Of a stretch of DNA of 64,000 nt, positions 25,072-32,799 are shown one piece after another. The notes under the pieces are model-generated. The model was not told the origin of the DNA. It made no database searches and saw only the letters and a program-made list of their open reading frames with translations. Position 1 is the stretch's first letter. The number at the start of each line of letters is the position of its first letter. The DNA comes from Bacteroidales bacterium (GTDB lineage: Bacteria > Bacteroidota > Bacteroidia > Bacteroidales > JAIOZK01), in contig JAIOZK010000012.1 in the NCBI GenBank assembly GCA_021740625.1, positions 55,246-119,245 on the forward strand, written 5' to 3'. The position numbers and the translations under genes are program-made.

Positions 25072-26979
25072 ATGAACCTTTCAGCAAATCCGATAGCAAA
25101 GCCTGTACCAATGAGCCAGAAAAATACCATATATGCAATTATAATCCTTCTGCTTACTTTCATTGCATATCTGCCTGTTTTTCAACTGGGTTTCACCAAT
25201 TACGATGATCAGCGCTATATTCTTGAAAATCAAAGATTACATATCAGCATTCAAAATATTTTCTATTATTTTTCTCACTTTTTCGACGGGCATTATCATC
25301 CATTGACCATGCTCAGTTTTATGACGGATCACTGGTTGTATGGAATTAACGCAACAGGATTCCACACCAGCAACCTCATATTGCATTTGCTAAACAATTT
25401 GCTCGTTTTTGTATTTATCCTGAAATTAACGGGGAAAGGACAAACAGCCTTTTTTACTGCTTTGCTTTTCGGGATCTGTCCACTGGGCGTTGAATCAGTT
25501 GCCTGGATATCAGAAAGAAAGAACCTCCTGTATACATTCTTCCTGCTGATTTCGCTGATCTTTTACTTAAAGTATAACAGGGGAAACAATAAGAAGCATT
25601 ATATTCTGGCAATCCTTGCCTTTCTTTTCTCCTCCCTGTCAAAAGCACAGGCCATTATTCTTCCGTTGCTCCTGATCCTCATCGATTATTATCAAACCGG
25701 TTTGTCCATCAAAAGAAAAAAGTGCTTGGAAAAACTCCCCTTTTTTGTTCTTGCGATCCTGTTCGGCTTGCTGGCACAATACGCACAGGCATCCTTCTGG
25801 GAAAGTGAGGAAAGCGATTATGATTTGTTAACAAGATTATTTTTCGCGGCCTATGCTTTTAGCAACTATATTTTCAAACTCATCATTCCACATGCTATGA
25901 GTGCCCTGTATCCTTATCCTGTTGAAAGCGGGAAAGAACTTCCGGTTCAAATGTATCCTTACTGGATTCCGGTGATTGTATACATAGGGCTTATCATATA
26001 CTTCCTGAAAAAGAACAGACTGATCAGCTTTTCCCTCTTGTTTTTTGCTGTCAACATCCTTTTCCTTTTAAAAATAACAGGCGTACCATACGGAGATTAC
26101 CTGATGGCCGACAGATATACTTATATGGCTTCCATCGGGATATTTCTTTTGTTAGCATATATTATTACACGACTCGTTAATATCCTCAACAAGTATAACT
26201 GGTTGGCGTATATCCTGTTTGCTGCATACAGCTTGTTTTTCATGTATTCAACCCACATGCAAACAAAAACATGGAAAAATGGTACAAGCCTGTGGAAAAA
26301 TGTACTGCAGTACCATCCTCAAAATTACCAGGCCTGGAATGACCTGGGAACTGCATATGCAGCAGAAGGGAAAACCGGTGAAGCCGAAGAGAGTTTTCAC
26401 AATGCAATTCGCATCAATCCTGATAAATCAGCAGCCTACAATAATTATGGCAATCTCAAAGCCCGGAACAAGCAATATGTTGATGCTATACAGTTGTTCG
26501 ACAAAGCCATAGCGCTGGATCCTGATTACGCAAAAGCATACAATAACAGAGCAACCGCTTATAAATTCCTGGATCAGCAAAGAAGAGCCATTGAAGATTA
26601 TAAAACAGCCATCATTTTAAAACCACAGATGGTGCTGCCACGGATCAATCTGGCCAAAGCTTATCAGAGCTCAGGCCTTCCCGTTAATGCCCTCAAAACA
26701 ATTGAAGACGCCATCACAATCAATCCCGATCTTGCCCTTGCCCATGAAATAAAAGCTTCTATTTTAATGGACCAGCAGGAATATGTCAAAGCATTGAATC
26801 ATTTGAACCATGCCATTGATATTATCAGAGATGACCCGGTATTATATGCCTTGCGGGGCATGGCAAAACTGAATCTTTCAAAACAAACTGCGGGCTGTGA
26901 AGATTTGAAAAAGGCCTACGATTTGGGATTAAAAAGTTTGAAAGATCAAATTGAGAAGTATTGCCAGGGAGGTTCTTAG
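25072..26979 (+). CDS. polytopic membrane protein fused to TPR repeats (TMTC/GT-C glycosyltransferase-like)
   Basis: A 635-aa protein. Residues 17-400 hold about ten membrane helices. The first outside loop carries an acidic pair (TNYDDQRYI, D45-D46) as in GT-C-fold glycosyltransferases, and FDGHYHPLTMLSFM, GFHTSNLILHLLNNLL and GVESVAWISERKNLL are the conserved blocks of TMTC-like O-mannosyltransferase proteins. Residues 415-600 are five or so TPR units (YQAWNDLGTAYAAEGKTGEA, AYNNYGNLKARNKQYVDA, AKAYNNRATAYKFLDQQRRA). Sugar transfer to secreted proteins is plausible but unproven here. Its 3' end overlaps the converging adenosyltransferase gene by 4 nt. Confidence 0.82.
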   Translation: MNLSANPIAKPVPMSQKNTIYAIIILLLTFIAYLPVFQLGFTNYDDQRYILENQRLHISIQNIFYYFSHFFDGHYHPLTMLSFMTDHWLYGINATGFHTSNLILHLLNNLLVFVFILKLTGKGQTAFFTALLFGICPLGVESVAWISERKNLLYTFFLLISLIFYLKYNRGNNKKHYILAILAFLFSSLSKAQAIILPLLLILIDYYQTGLSIKRKKCLEKLPFFVLAILFGLLAQYAQASFWESEESDYDLLTRLFFAAYAFSNYIFKLIIPHAMSALYPYPVESGKELPVQMYPYWIPVIVYIGLIIYFLKKNRLISFSLLFFAVNILFLLKITGVPYGDYLMADRYTYMASIGIFLLLAYIITRLVNILNKYNWLAYILFAAYSLFFMYSTHMQTKTWKNGTSLWKNVLQYHPQNYQAWNDLGTAYAAEGKTGEAEESFHNAIRINPDKSAAYNNYGNLKARNKQYVDAIQLFDKAIALDPDYAKAYNNRATAYKFLDQQRRAIEDYKTAIILKPQMVLPRINLAKAYQSSGLPVNALKTIEDAITINPDLALAHEIKASILMDQQEYVKALNHLNHAIDIIRDDPVLYALRGMAKLNLSKQTAGCEDLKKAYDLGLKSLKDQIEKYCQGGS

Positions 26980-27536
26980 ACCCTGGCTTTCCAGGGTGTC
27001 TCTTCTGCTCCAAAATAATTCGTCATGAATCTTGCCAGTACAAAAAAGTAATCCGACAAGCGGTTCAGGTATTTGATCGAGCGAGCTTCAACTGGATAAT
27101 GCTCTGATAGTTTTATTGTAATTCGTTCGGCTCTGCGGCAAACTGTTCTGGCAATATGACAGTAAGAAACCACGGGATGTCCTCCCGGCAAAACAAAGGA
27201 TTTGATTTCCGGAAGCTTTTCATTCATCTTGTCGATCTCCTTTTCCAGCAGGCTGATATCTTCTTCATGCAATTCCGGCAAATTCCTTTTGATCTCAGAT
27301 TCATGATCGGTGGCCAGCAAGGATTCGAGTGTAAAAAGCCTGTCCTGTATTTCCAGAAGCATCTTTTTGCTGTGTTCATCGATCTCCTGGTCCCGGATCA
27401 GACCAACAAATGAGTTCAATTCGTCAACGGTACCGTATGCTTCGATCCTGTCGTGGTATTTTGGTACTCTTTTGCCTCCGATCAGCGAGGTTTCCCCTTT
27501 GTCACCGAATTTCGTATAAATCTTGAAATCTGCCAT
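26976..27536 (-). CDS. PduO-type cob(I)alamin adenosyltransferase
   Basis: A 186-aa ATP:corrinoid adenosyltransferase that makes adenosylcobalamin. The ATP-binding N-terminus reads YTKFGDKGETSLIGGKRVPK, followed by DRIEAYGTVDELNSFVGL. The C-terminal helix has RTVCRRAERI and the closing segment LNRLSDYFFVLAR, all hallmarks of the PduO/CobO-type trimeric enzymes. The ATG at 27536 is preferred to a TTG two codons upstream, which overlaps the ATPase gene. The gene begins 2 nt after the ABC ATPase stop, so both share a transcript, although no B12 transporter or riboswitch is visible. Confidence 0.9.
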   Translation of the reverse strand: MADFKIYTKFGDKGETSLIGGKRVPKYHDRIEAYGTVDELNSFVGLIRDQEIDEHSKKMLLEIQDRLFTLESLLATDHESEIKRNLPELHEEDISLLEKEIDKMNEKLPEIKSFVLPGGHPVVSYCHIARTVCRRAERITIKLSEHYPVEARSIKYLNRLSDYFFVLARFMTNYFGAEETPWKARV

Positions 27537-27538
27537 GC

Positions 27539-28270
27539 TCAACCTTCTTCTGCAATTGTATAATGGGCCATGGTGCGAATATTCTCATTTTTTCTGTCCG
27601 ATTCCACATTGCCATCGATCAAACGGATGATGCGATGCGCATGCTGGGCAATATCTTCCTCATGGGTCACCACAATGATGGTGTTTCCGAGTTTGTGAAT
27701 TTCTTCCAGCAAACCCATGATCTCGATGGATGTTTTGGAGTCCAGATTCCCCGTAGGCTCATCCGCCAGGATAATGGAAGGTTTGTTTACAAGCGCCCTG
27801 GCCACCGCCACTCTTTGTCGCTGACCACCCGAAAGTTCATTAGGCTTGTGAAGCATTCTGTCACCTAAATGAACATCATTCAATGACTGTTTGGCTCTTT
27901 CCGTGCGGTCGGATTTGCCAAAACCTGCGTAAACCAGCGGCAACATAACATTTTCGAGCGCGGTAGAACGTGGCAGCAAATTAAAGGTCTGGAAAATAAA
28001 CCCAATCTCCTTGTTCCTGATCTCGGCAAGTTCATTGTCATCCAGTTCACTCACATTGGTACCATTCAGGAAATAATTCCCTGAGGTTGCTGTATCAAGG
28101 CATCCCAGGAGGTTCATCAAAGTACTTTTACCCGAACCGGATGGGCCCATCAGTGCCACGAATTCATTCTTCTTGATCGAAAGGCTGATAGAACGCAGGG
28201 CTTTGACTACTTCAGTACCCACCCTGAAATGCCTGGCAATATTTTCCAAACGGATAACTTCCTTATTCAT
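27539..28270 (-). CDS. ABC transporter ATPase, LolD/MacB type
   Basis: A 243-aa ATP-binding subunit. Walker [10 protein letters not shown] (residues 42-50), Q-loop [18 protein letters not shown], signature [15 protein letters not shown], Walker [14 protein letters not shown] and switch His [12 protein letters not shown] are intact. The sequence between Walker A and signature ([20 protein letters not shown]; here [15 protein letters not shown]) is that of the LolD/MacB/FtsE-like group, which works with FtsX-type permeases in lipoprotein sorting or efflux. No permease gene is adjacent, so its partner is elsewhere. A 20-residue tail after the D-loop region ([18 protein letters not shown]) is unusual. 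Upstream member of a two-gene unit with the adenosyltransferase. Confidence 0.9.
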   Translation of the reverse strand: MNKEVIRLENIARHFRVGTEVVKALRSISLSIKKNEFVALMGPSGSGKSTLMNLLGCLDTATSGNYFLNGTNVSELDDNELAEIRNKEIGFIFQTFNLLPRSTALENVMLPLVYAGFGKSDRTERAKQSLNDVHLGDRMLHKPNELSGGQRQRVAVARALVNKPSIILADEPTGNLDSKTSIEIMGLLEEIHKLGNTIIVVTHEEDIAQHAHRIIRLIDGNVESDRKNENIRTMAHYTIAEEG

Positions 28271-28305
28271 AGCATCAATTTTGAGATGTAAAATTAACAG
28301 TTATT

Positions 28306-29097
28306 TCAATACTTCAGGATAAAATCCTGTTTAGCAGATTCCTTCCTAAAAAAAACAATACCCAGTTGAAAAAGGTCAATGCTTACGCTTACCTGCTGAT
28401 GGGATTTAATTTCCTCCCAGGCTCCGGTCATTCCTTTCGACCAGTATATATCGTCAAACACAAAAATGGTATCATTGTTCACTTTTTGTAAACATTGTTG
28501 AAAATAATCCAGTGTGGCACTTTTCCTGTGATTCCCATCGAAATAGACAAAATCGAGTGTTCCCAGACCCTTCAGCAGATCAGGCAATATCTTTTCAAAA
28601 CTTCCAATATGTATCTGTATATTGTTGAAATTGTTTTTTTCGAAATTCTCTTTTGCCAGGGAGGCAACACCCGAACACCCCTCTATGGTATCGATGACTG
28701 CCTGCGGCCGGGCAAGTGAAAAAGAAGATGTACTTAGTCCGAGGGAAGTCCCCAGCTCAAGAATTCGATCCGGTTGAAAGTAACGCAGTATCCTGAAGAG
28801 TAAATGCGTGTATTCCCGGCGCTGCCCGGATTTTTTCGCAATATCGCTCACGTTGCGGTAGTATGATTCATATTTATTTCTTCCGGCAACTGCTCCAAAA
28901 TCAATCACTTCAACCGGCATTCGATTTTTATAATAACCATCCCGCAAGGCATCCAGAATGCTGTATTCGGGATATTCTTTCTTGTCCTCAAGCACATTGA
29001 TTATGAAATCATATACAAAGGGTGAGTGTATTTTATACTTGCTCACAGCCTTTCTTCTAAAGGAGATATATTTCAGTATGCTGTTTACTTTATCCAA
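28306..29097 (-). CDS. SAM-dependent methyltransferase (O-methyltransferase-like)
   Basis: A 263-aa class I methyltransferase. The SAM motif is RILELGTSLGLSTSSFSLA, the acidic ribose motif IDTIEGCSGVASLAKENF, and FVYFDGNHRKSATLDYF carries the Asp-Gly-Asn-His motif seen in the catechol-O-methyltransferase-like group. The N-terminal 45 residues (SILKYISFRRKAVSKYKIHS) are specific to the Bacteroidota version. The start is a TTG: the only in-frame codons between it and the stop of the upstream gene 9 nt earlier are not start codons, and no internal ATG retains the conserved N-terminus. Translational coupling with the upstream secreted protein gene is likely. Substrate unknown. Confidence 0.82.
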   Translation of the reverse strand: MDKVNSILKYISFRRKAVSKYKIHSPFVYDFIINVLEDKKEYPEYSILDALRDGYYKNRMPVEVIDFGAVAGRNKYESYYRNVSDIAKKSGQRREYTHLLFRILRYFQPDRILELGTSLGLSTSSFSLARPQAVIDTIEGCSGVASLAKENFEKNNFNNIQIHIGSFEKILPDLLKGLGTLDFVYFDGNHRKSATLDYFQQCLQKVNNDTIFVFDDIYWSKGMTGAWEEIKSHQQVSVSIDLFQLGIVFFRKESAKQDFILKY

Positions 29098-29106
29098 GAT
29101 ATATAT

Positions 29107-30654
29107 TTATTCAAATGCCACTTTGTTAATATAAAATACACTTCTGCTATTGTTGCCACGAAGTGCATTGTTTTTAATTTCCTGGTATCCCGAGCACAAA
29201 AAGTAATGATCATACCAGTGTGCCATATTGCTGTTGACATCCTTGCTGATACGGTCTTTGGAATATTTGGTATCCAGATCAACATATTCAAAGTCCCCGA
29301 CTACTTCACCATGCTTATATATTTCCGAGGCAATTTTCCCTTGTGCGTTATAGGCGAGCACCAGATCGGAACCATCCGGATAGGCAGCGATCTTCTTACT
29401 GAGGGTAAAGCTCTGGATATTCCAGATCTTGATACCATTATCCCACGTTTTAATGGCCTGACGGTTAAACCCGGCAGATAAACCTCCCAGGTATTGATAA
29501 CCATCAAAAACAGTATAGGATTGCGGGTATGGCCGGCCATAGTAGTCATAGGTGATATAGCTTACCGTTCTGTATTCAGGATAATAAACCTCTGCAAAGA
29601 ATACCATTTCTGAATCCAAGAAGAGAATATCGTGCAGCAAGAGTCTGTAATTGATGGAATATTCACGGTCTTCATCCTTTTCATTCTTTTTTTTCATGCG
29701 TAATATTCCGGGAGATTGTATATATGATGAAAAATTGCTGAAATCCAAAAAATTATAAAAGTTCAATGCTCCCGGAGCACCATCTGTAATCTTTACTGAA
29801 AATATTCCTGCAGAGATCGTTTCCTCTTCATTCTTCAAGTCACTGGAACCAGAACCACCCAGATTATAAGTACCAAGTACAATAAGGCTTTGATCATCCA
29901 TCCGTCTTAACCTGGCTGCATTCAACTCAATTTCCTGTGATTGCTGACGAAGGATCACACTGTCAAGTAAAGCGCCATCTTCTTTGATGCTTTTCAGGAT
30001 GAGGTAATTCTCCTTCCTTGATAAAAAATGATTGATGATCACAAAAAGTTTGTTTTCCTGCTTATCAAAGTACAAATCCTCGATCATGTTCTTATCCTGC
30101 AGAGAAGAACTTATCTGGCCTACCTGTGATGCATTGTAATCCACATGATAAACAGCCGTTTCATACTTCCGCAAGTTCATCCCGATGTATAAGTCTCCTC
30201 CCGATGCTTCCAGATCGATGATGTCGCCTTTTTCCTCAACATTACCATAAACACTGATAAAGACTTCTCCGGAATGATCGAATTTCACCACCTGCAGGTT
30301 GAAATCATCTTTTCTGGACCTTCCTTCATCATAAAATACCAAATATGAAGCATTTTCACCATTGATCCATTCATGCAGTCCAGCATCATTCAGAACCGGA
30401 ATATTTCTGGTCCACGATTGTTCCATGTCTGTTCCGAACAGGGAAAATATCCAACTGGTATGCTTATCATCAAAAGCCTCAACGCTTTCATAAAAAAGCA
30501 AAAAGCCTGTTTCCCGGCAGGGTATGATACTGTATGCATCGTTTTCAAGTTGTGCACTGATCTCGATTCGCATGAGATCATTATTCTGTGCAGAAAGAAT
30601 CAAGGGCCAAAAAAAGTAAATCAGAATAAGCAGTTGTTTTATGAGGCTTTTCAT
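29107..30654 (-). CDS. secreted protein of unknown function, operon partner of the methyltransferase
   Basis: A 515-aa exported protein with a signal peptide (MKSLIKQLLILIYFFWPLIL, cut near LSAQ). The rest is predicted beta-rich, with repeated hydrophobic strands of the propeller type (for example YLVFYDEGRSRKDDFNLQVV, LYIGMNLRKYETAVYHVD, LFVIINHFLSRKENYLIL), ending SRSVFYINKVAFE. There is no type IX sorting domain and no lipobox, so it is periplasmic or outer-membrane associated. I do not recognise a family. It ends 9 nt before the methyltransferase start, suggesting a shared task. Confidence 0.75.
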   Translation of the reverse strand: MKSLIKQLLILIYFFWPLILSAQNNDLMRIEISAQLENDAYSIIPCRETGFLLFYESVEAFDDKHTSWIFSLFGTDMEQSWTRNIPVLNDAGLHEWINGENASYLVFYDEGRSRKDDFNLQVVKFDHSGEVFISVYGNVEEKGDIIDLEASGGDLYIGMNLRKYETAVYHVDYNASQVGQISSSLQDKNMIEDLYFDKQENKLFVIINHFLSRKENYLILKSIKEDGALLDSVILRQQSQEIELNAARLRRMDDQSLIVLGTYNLGGSGSSDLKNEEETISAGIFSVKITDGAPGALNFYNFLDFSNFSSYIQSPGILRMKKKNEKDEDREYSINYRLLLHDILFLDSEMVFFAEVYYPEYRTVSYITYDYYGRPYPQSYTVFDGYQYLGGLSAGFNRQAIKTWDNGIKIWNIQSFTLSKKIAAYPDGSDLVLAYNAQGKIASEIYKHGEVVGDFEYVDLDTKYSKDRISKDVNSNMAHWYDHYFLCSGYQEIKNNALRGNNSRSVFYINKVAFE

Positions 30655-30673
30655 CGATCGGCAATCTGTATGA

Positions 30674-30681
30674 CAAATATA
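30674..30681 (-). promoter_or_regulatory. -7 promoter octamer of the secreted-protein/methyltransferase unit
   Basis: Minus strand TATATTTG matches TAnnTTTG and ends 19 nt before the ATG at 30654. No clear -33 TTTG. Confidence 0.35.
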
Positions 30682-30721
30682 TTAACTAAAATTTCCCTGA
30701 CATATTTTCCGTAAGGAAATG

Positions 30722-30757
30722 AAAAAGGCATCCTTCTCCACTGAAAGATGCCTTTTT
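30722..30757 (-). terminator. intrinsic terminator after the 557-aa secreted protein gene
   Basis: Stem AAAAAGGCATC (30722-30732) / GATGCCTTTTT (30747-30757), 14-nt loop. It has T runs on both strands, so it could act in both directions. It lies 17 nt beyond the stop of the minus-strand gene at 30775, which it most likely serves. Confidence 0.8.
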
Positions 30758-30774
30758 TATATCATTCATTATGA

Positions 30775-32448
30775 TCAGTAAACAATAAGTTTACGATTTT
30801 CATTTCCGGATAAATACAGCAGATATATCCCCGGCACGAGATCACTGACAGAAAACTGATTTGCTTCTGCACTTACTTCTTTTACAAGCCTACCTGACAG
30901 ATCAAACACCCTGATCTCCTGGTTTTCAATGCGCTTATCCAGAAAAACAATTTCATTTGCCGGATTGGGATAAAATTTCAGTCGTTCATGGTCAAAGTGT
31001 TCCTGAATGCCAATCGCAGCTTCCGCTGTGATCAGTATTTCATCTACTTCCCAGCTAGCTGCTTCCGAAGTATTAGAAGTGTAGCGAAATGCCAGGTAAA
31101 AAGTTTCTTCGCTCACAAGTTCGGACAGATCGATTGCACCAGAGTAGGTCCATTCCCAGTCGCCAGGGGATAATGTGGCATCCACGTCCAGCCAGTTTGC
31201 TGTGGTTGGATCCCCGCTTCCGGTATAATCATTTGAAAGTTTAACTTCCAGCACAGGTCCTTCGTATTCGGTTGCCGACCAGAACTCCAGCGTTGGATTG
31301 TAAGTATCCAACAGTATGTTCAATTCGGGTGAGATCAGCCAGTCTTCGTTTTCAACCTGGGTTCCATCAAAACCACTCATGACAGCATTCGGGGAATTAT
31401 CTATGCCATACTTCTCCTGTGCTTCCCAGTATTGTTCATCGCCTGTTACACTATACTGCATCCATGTACCCAGGGTAGTATCATTAAAATTTTCATAGTT
31501 TAAAATCAGAATATCGGCGGTTGTGGCGTCGGTGGTTGGGGGATCACCGTCTGTTTTATAATCAATATTTGCTGCAGCATTGGTATATGGATAGATGGTG
31601 AAGAAATACTGCGTATTGGCCTCAAGGTTATCAAAAATACAGTTTTCAACACCATAATTAATGTTCAGGGCGCCATTCCCGTCACTCAGATCAGTATCAT
31701 CCGGTACAGGAGTTCCATCGATGGGTGTAATAAAGGAGTTCTCTGTTGAGGCAAGCACCAAATAAGCGGCTGGCAATTGTTCGCCGGTCGCATCCGTCCA
31801 GGTCAATTCAACGCTCAATCCTGTACTTGTTGCTGCAAAATCAGTCGGATAATTCGTTGGTTCCGGCAAAGGTCCGCCAAATGTTTGCCCTGTGTTGATC
31901 ATTCCTTTGGTTTCCGGTGCAGGTGGATTCCAGGTAAATTCTGTATAAGAGCTCCCCGAGCCGGAAAGCTGCAATGATTCTCCCACTTCCCCGGGTTCTG
32001 CAACACCAATATCCGTGGATGTCATTCCGGAAGCCGGCCCACCTGTGGCTGTCATTACACCCTCATAACTCAGAAACTGACCTGCAATCACATCACCCAT
32101 GTAAACCAGGGCGAAACCATCGGGTTCACCATTTTGTATACCATTTTCGGGATAATCATAATAGTATAACATGAAATCACCAACCGGGTTCCCTTCGGAA
32201 AATGCATCCAGGGATTTCACATCATAAGTTTCTCCGTTGTTGCCATTATACAAGTAGATCTCAAAATCCGAAAGGCTGTAACTTCCTGGATTTTCCAGGA
32301 CAACTTCAATAAACTCCCCCTGATCGGTACCGAAATTATCATAATGTATTTCGTTGACCCATGCATTCTGTGCCAAAGCTACAGATGAGAGACAAATCAG
32401 TGCCATCAGTGGGATCATTACTACTAAATAATTGTAAACTTTTTTCAT
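30775..32448 (-). CDS. type IX-secreted lamin-tail/FN3/adhesin-like protein (shorter paralogue)
   Basis: A 557-aa secreted protein. Signal peptide (MKKVYNYLVVMIPLMALICL, cut near ALAQ); a lamin-tail-like domain (about 28-190; WVNEIHYDNFGTDQGEFIEV); an FN3-like domain (about 195-320; VELTWTDATGEQLPAAYLVL, YFFTIYPYTNAAANIDYKTD); a jelly-roll 'cleaved adhesin' type domain (about 325-475; EDWLISPELNI, SWEVDEILITA); and a type IX C-terminal sorting domain (FYPNPANEIVFLD ... GIYLLYLSGNENRKLIVY). The first three parts repeat those of the 994-aa neighbour almost in register, so the two are tandem duplicates. The ATG at 32448 is chosen over an in-frame start 14 codons upstream because the signal peptide begins there. 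Confidence 0.85.
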   Translation of the reverse strand: MKKVYNYLVVMIPLMALICLSSVALAQNAWVNEIHYDNFGTDQGEFIEVVLENPGSYSLSDFEIYLYNGNNGETYDVKSLDAFSEGNPVGDFMLYYYDYPENGIQNGEPDGFALVYMGDVIAGQFLSYEGVMTATGGPASGMTSTDIGVAEPGEVGESLQLSGSGSSYTEFTWNPPAPETKGMINTGQTFGGPLPEPTNYPTDFAATSTGLSVELTWTDATGEQLPAAYLVLASTENSFITPIDGTPVPDDTDLSDGNGALNINYGVENCIFDNLEANTQYFFTIYPYTNAAANIDYKTDGDPPTTDATTADILILNYENFNDTTLGTWMQYSVTGDEQYWEAQEKYGIDNSPNAVMSGFDGTQVENEDWLISPELNILLDTYNPTLEFWSATEYEGPVLEVKLSNDYTGSGDPTTANWLDVDATLSPGDWEWTYSGAIDLSELVSEETFYLAFRYTSNTSEAASWEVDEILITAEAAIGIQEHFDHERLKFYPNPANEIVFLDKRIENQEIRVFDLSGRLVKEVSAEANQFSVSDLVPGIYLLYLSGNENRKLIVY

Positions 32449-32477
32449 ATCATCAGGTTTTTGTTCTTGCTTAATAA

Positions 32478-32485
32478 CAAAGATA
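32478..32485 (-). promoter_or_regulatory. -7 promoter octamer of the 557-aa secreted protein gene
   Basis: Minus strand TATCTTTG matches TAnnTTTG and ends 29 nt before the ATG at 32448. The -33 region is not a clear TTTG. Confidence 0.38.
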
Positions 32486-32591
32486 ATCAATGATTTAAAC
32501 TTATTGCGAAACTCTCTTCCTGCCTGTTTGACAAAATCCGGAAAATGAACAATATATTAGGAAAAAGATATACATTTTATAACAAGATAGA

Positions 32592-32758
32592 GGGGCTGTC
32601 CAAAAAATTTAAAATATTATCAGGCGGAGCGTCATGCCCGTTTGAGGCGCCGAAGCCCAGGAGTCTCTGATTATCAACGCATCTAGACTACCAGCCTGTC
32701 GGCAGGCACAACGCTCGATGTGACCCACAAAACCATATGACACTTTTTGGACAACCCC
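32592..32758. mobile_element. 167-bp MITE-like element with 15-bp terminal inverted repeats
   Basis: GGGGCTGTCCAAAAA (32592-32606) is matched in inverse by TTTTTGGACAACCCC (32744-32758), 14 of 15 positions; one more pair extends outward. These ends resemble the GGGCTGTCCAAAA ends of some insertion sequences. The interior encodes nothing and contains a GCCTG-TCGG-CAGGC hairpin (32694-32707). Target-site duplications are not evident. It fills most of the 351-nt gap (32449-32799) between two paralogous genes; no other gene is seen there. It is either a MITE or a transposon remnant. Confidence 0.7.
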
Positions 32759-32799
32759 TTTGAGTTGTTTATAAAAAACACTATATTTTCCTGAAATCC

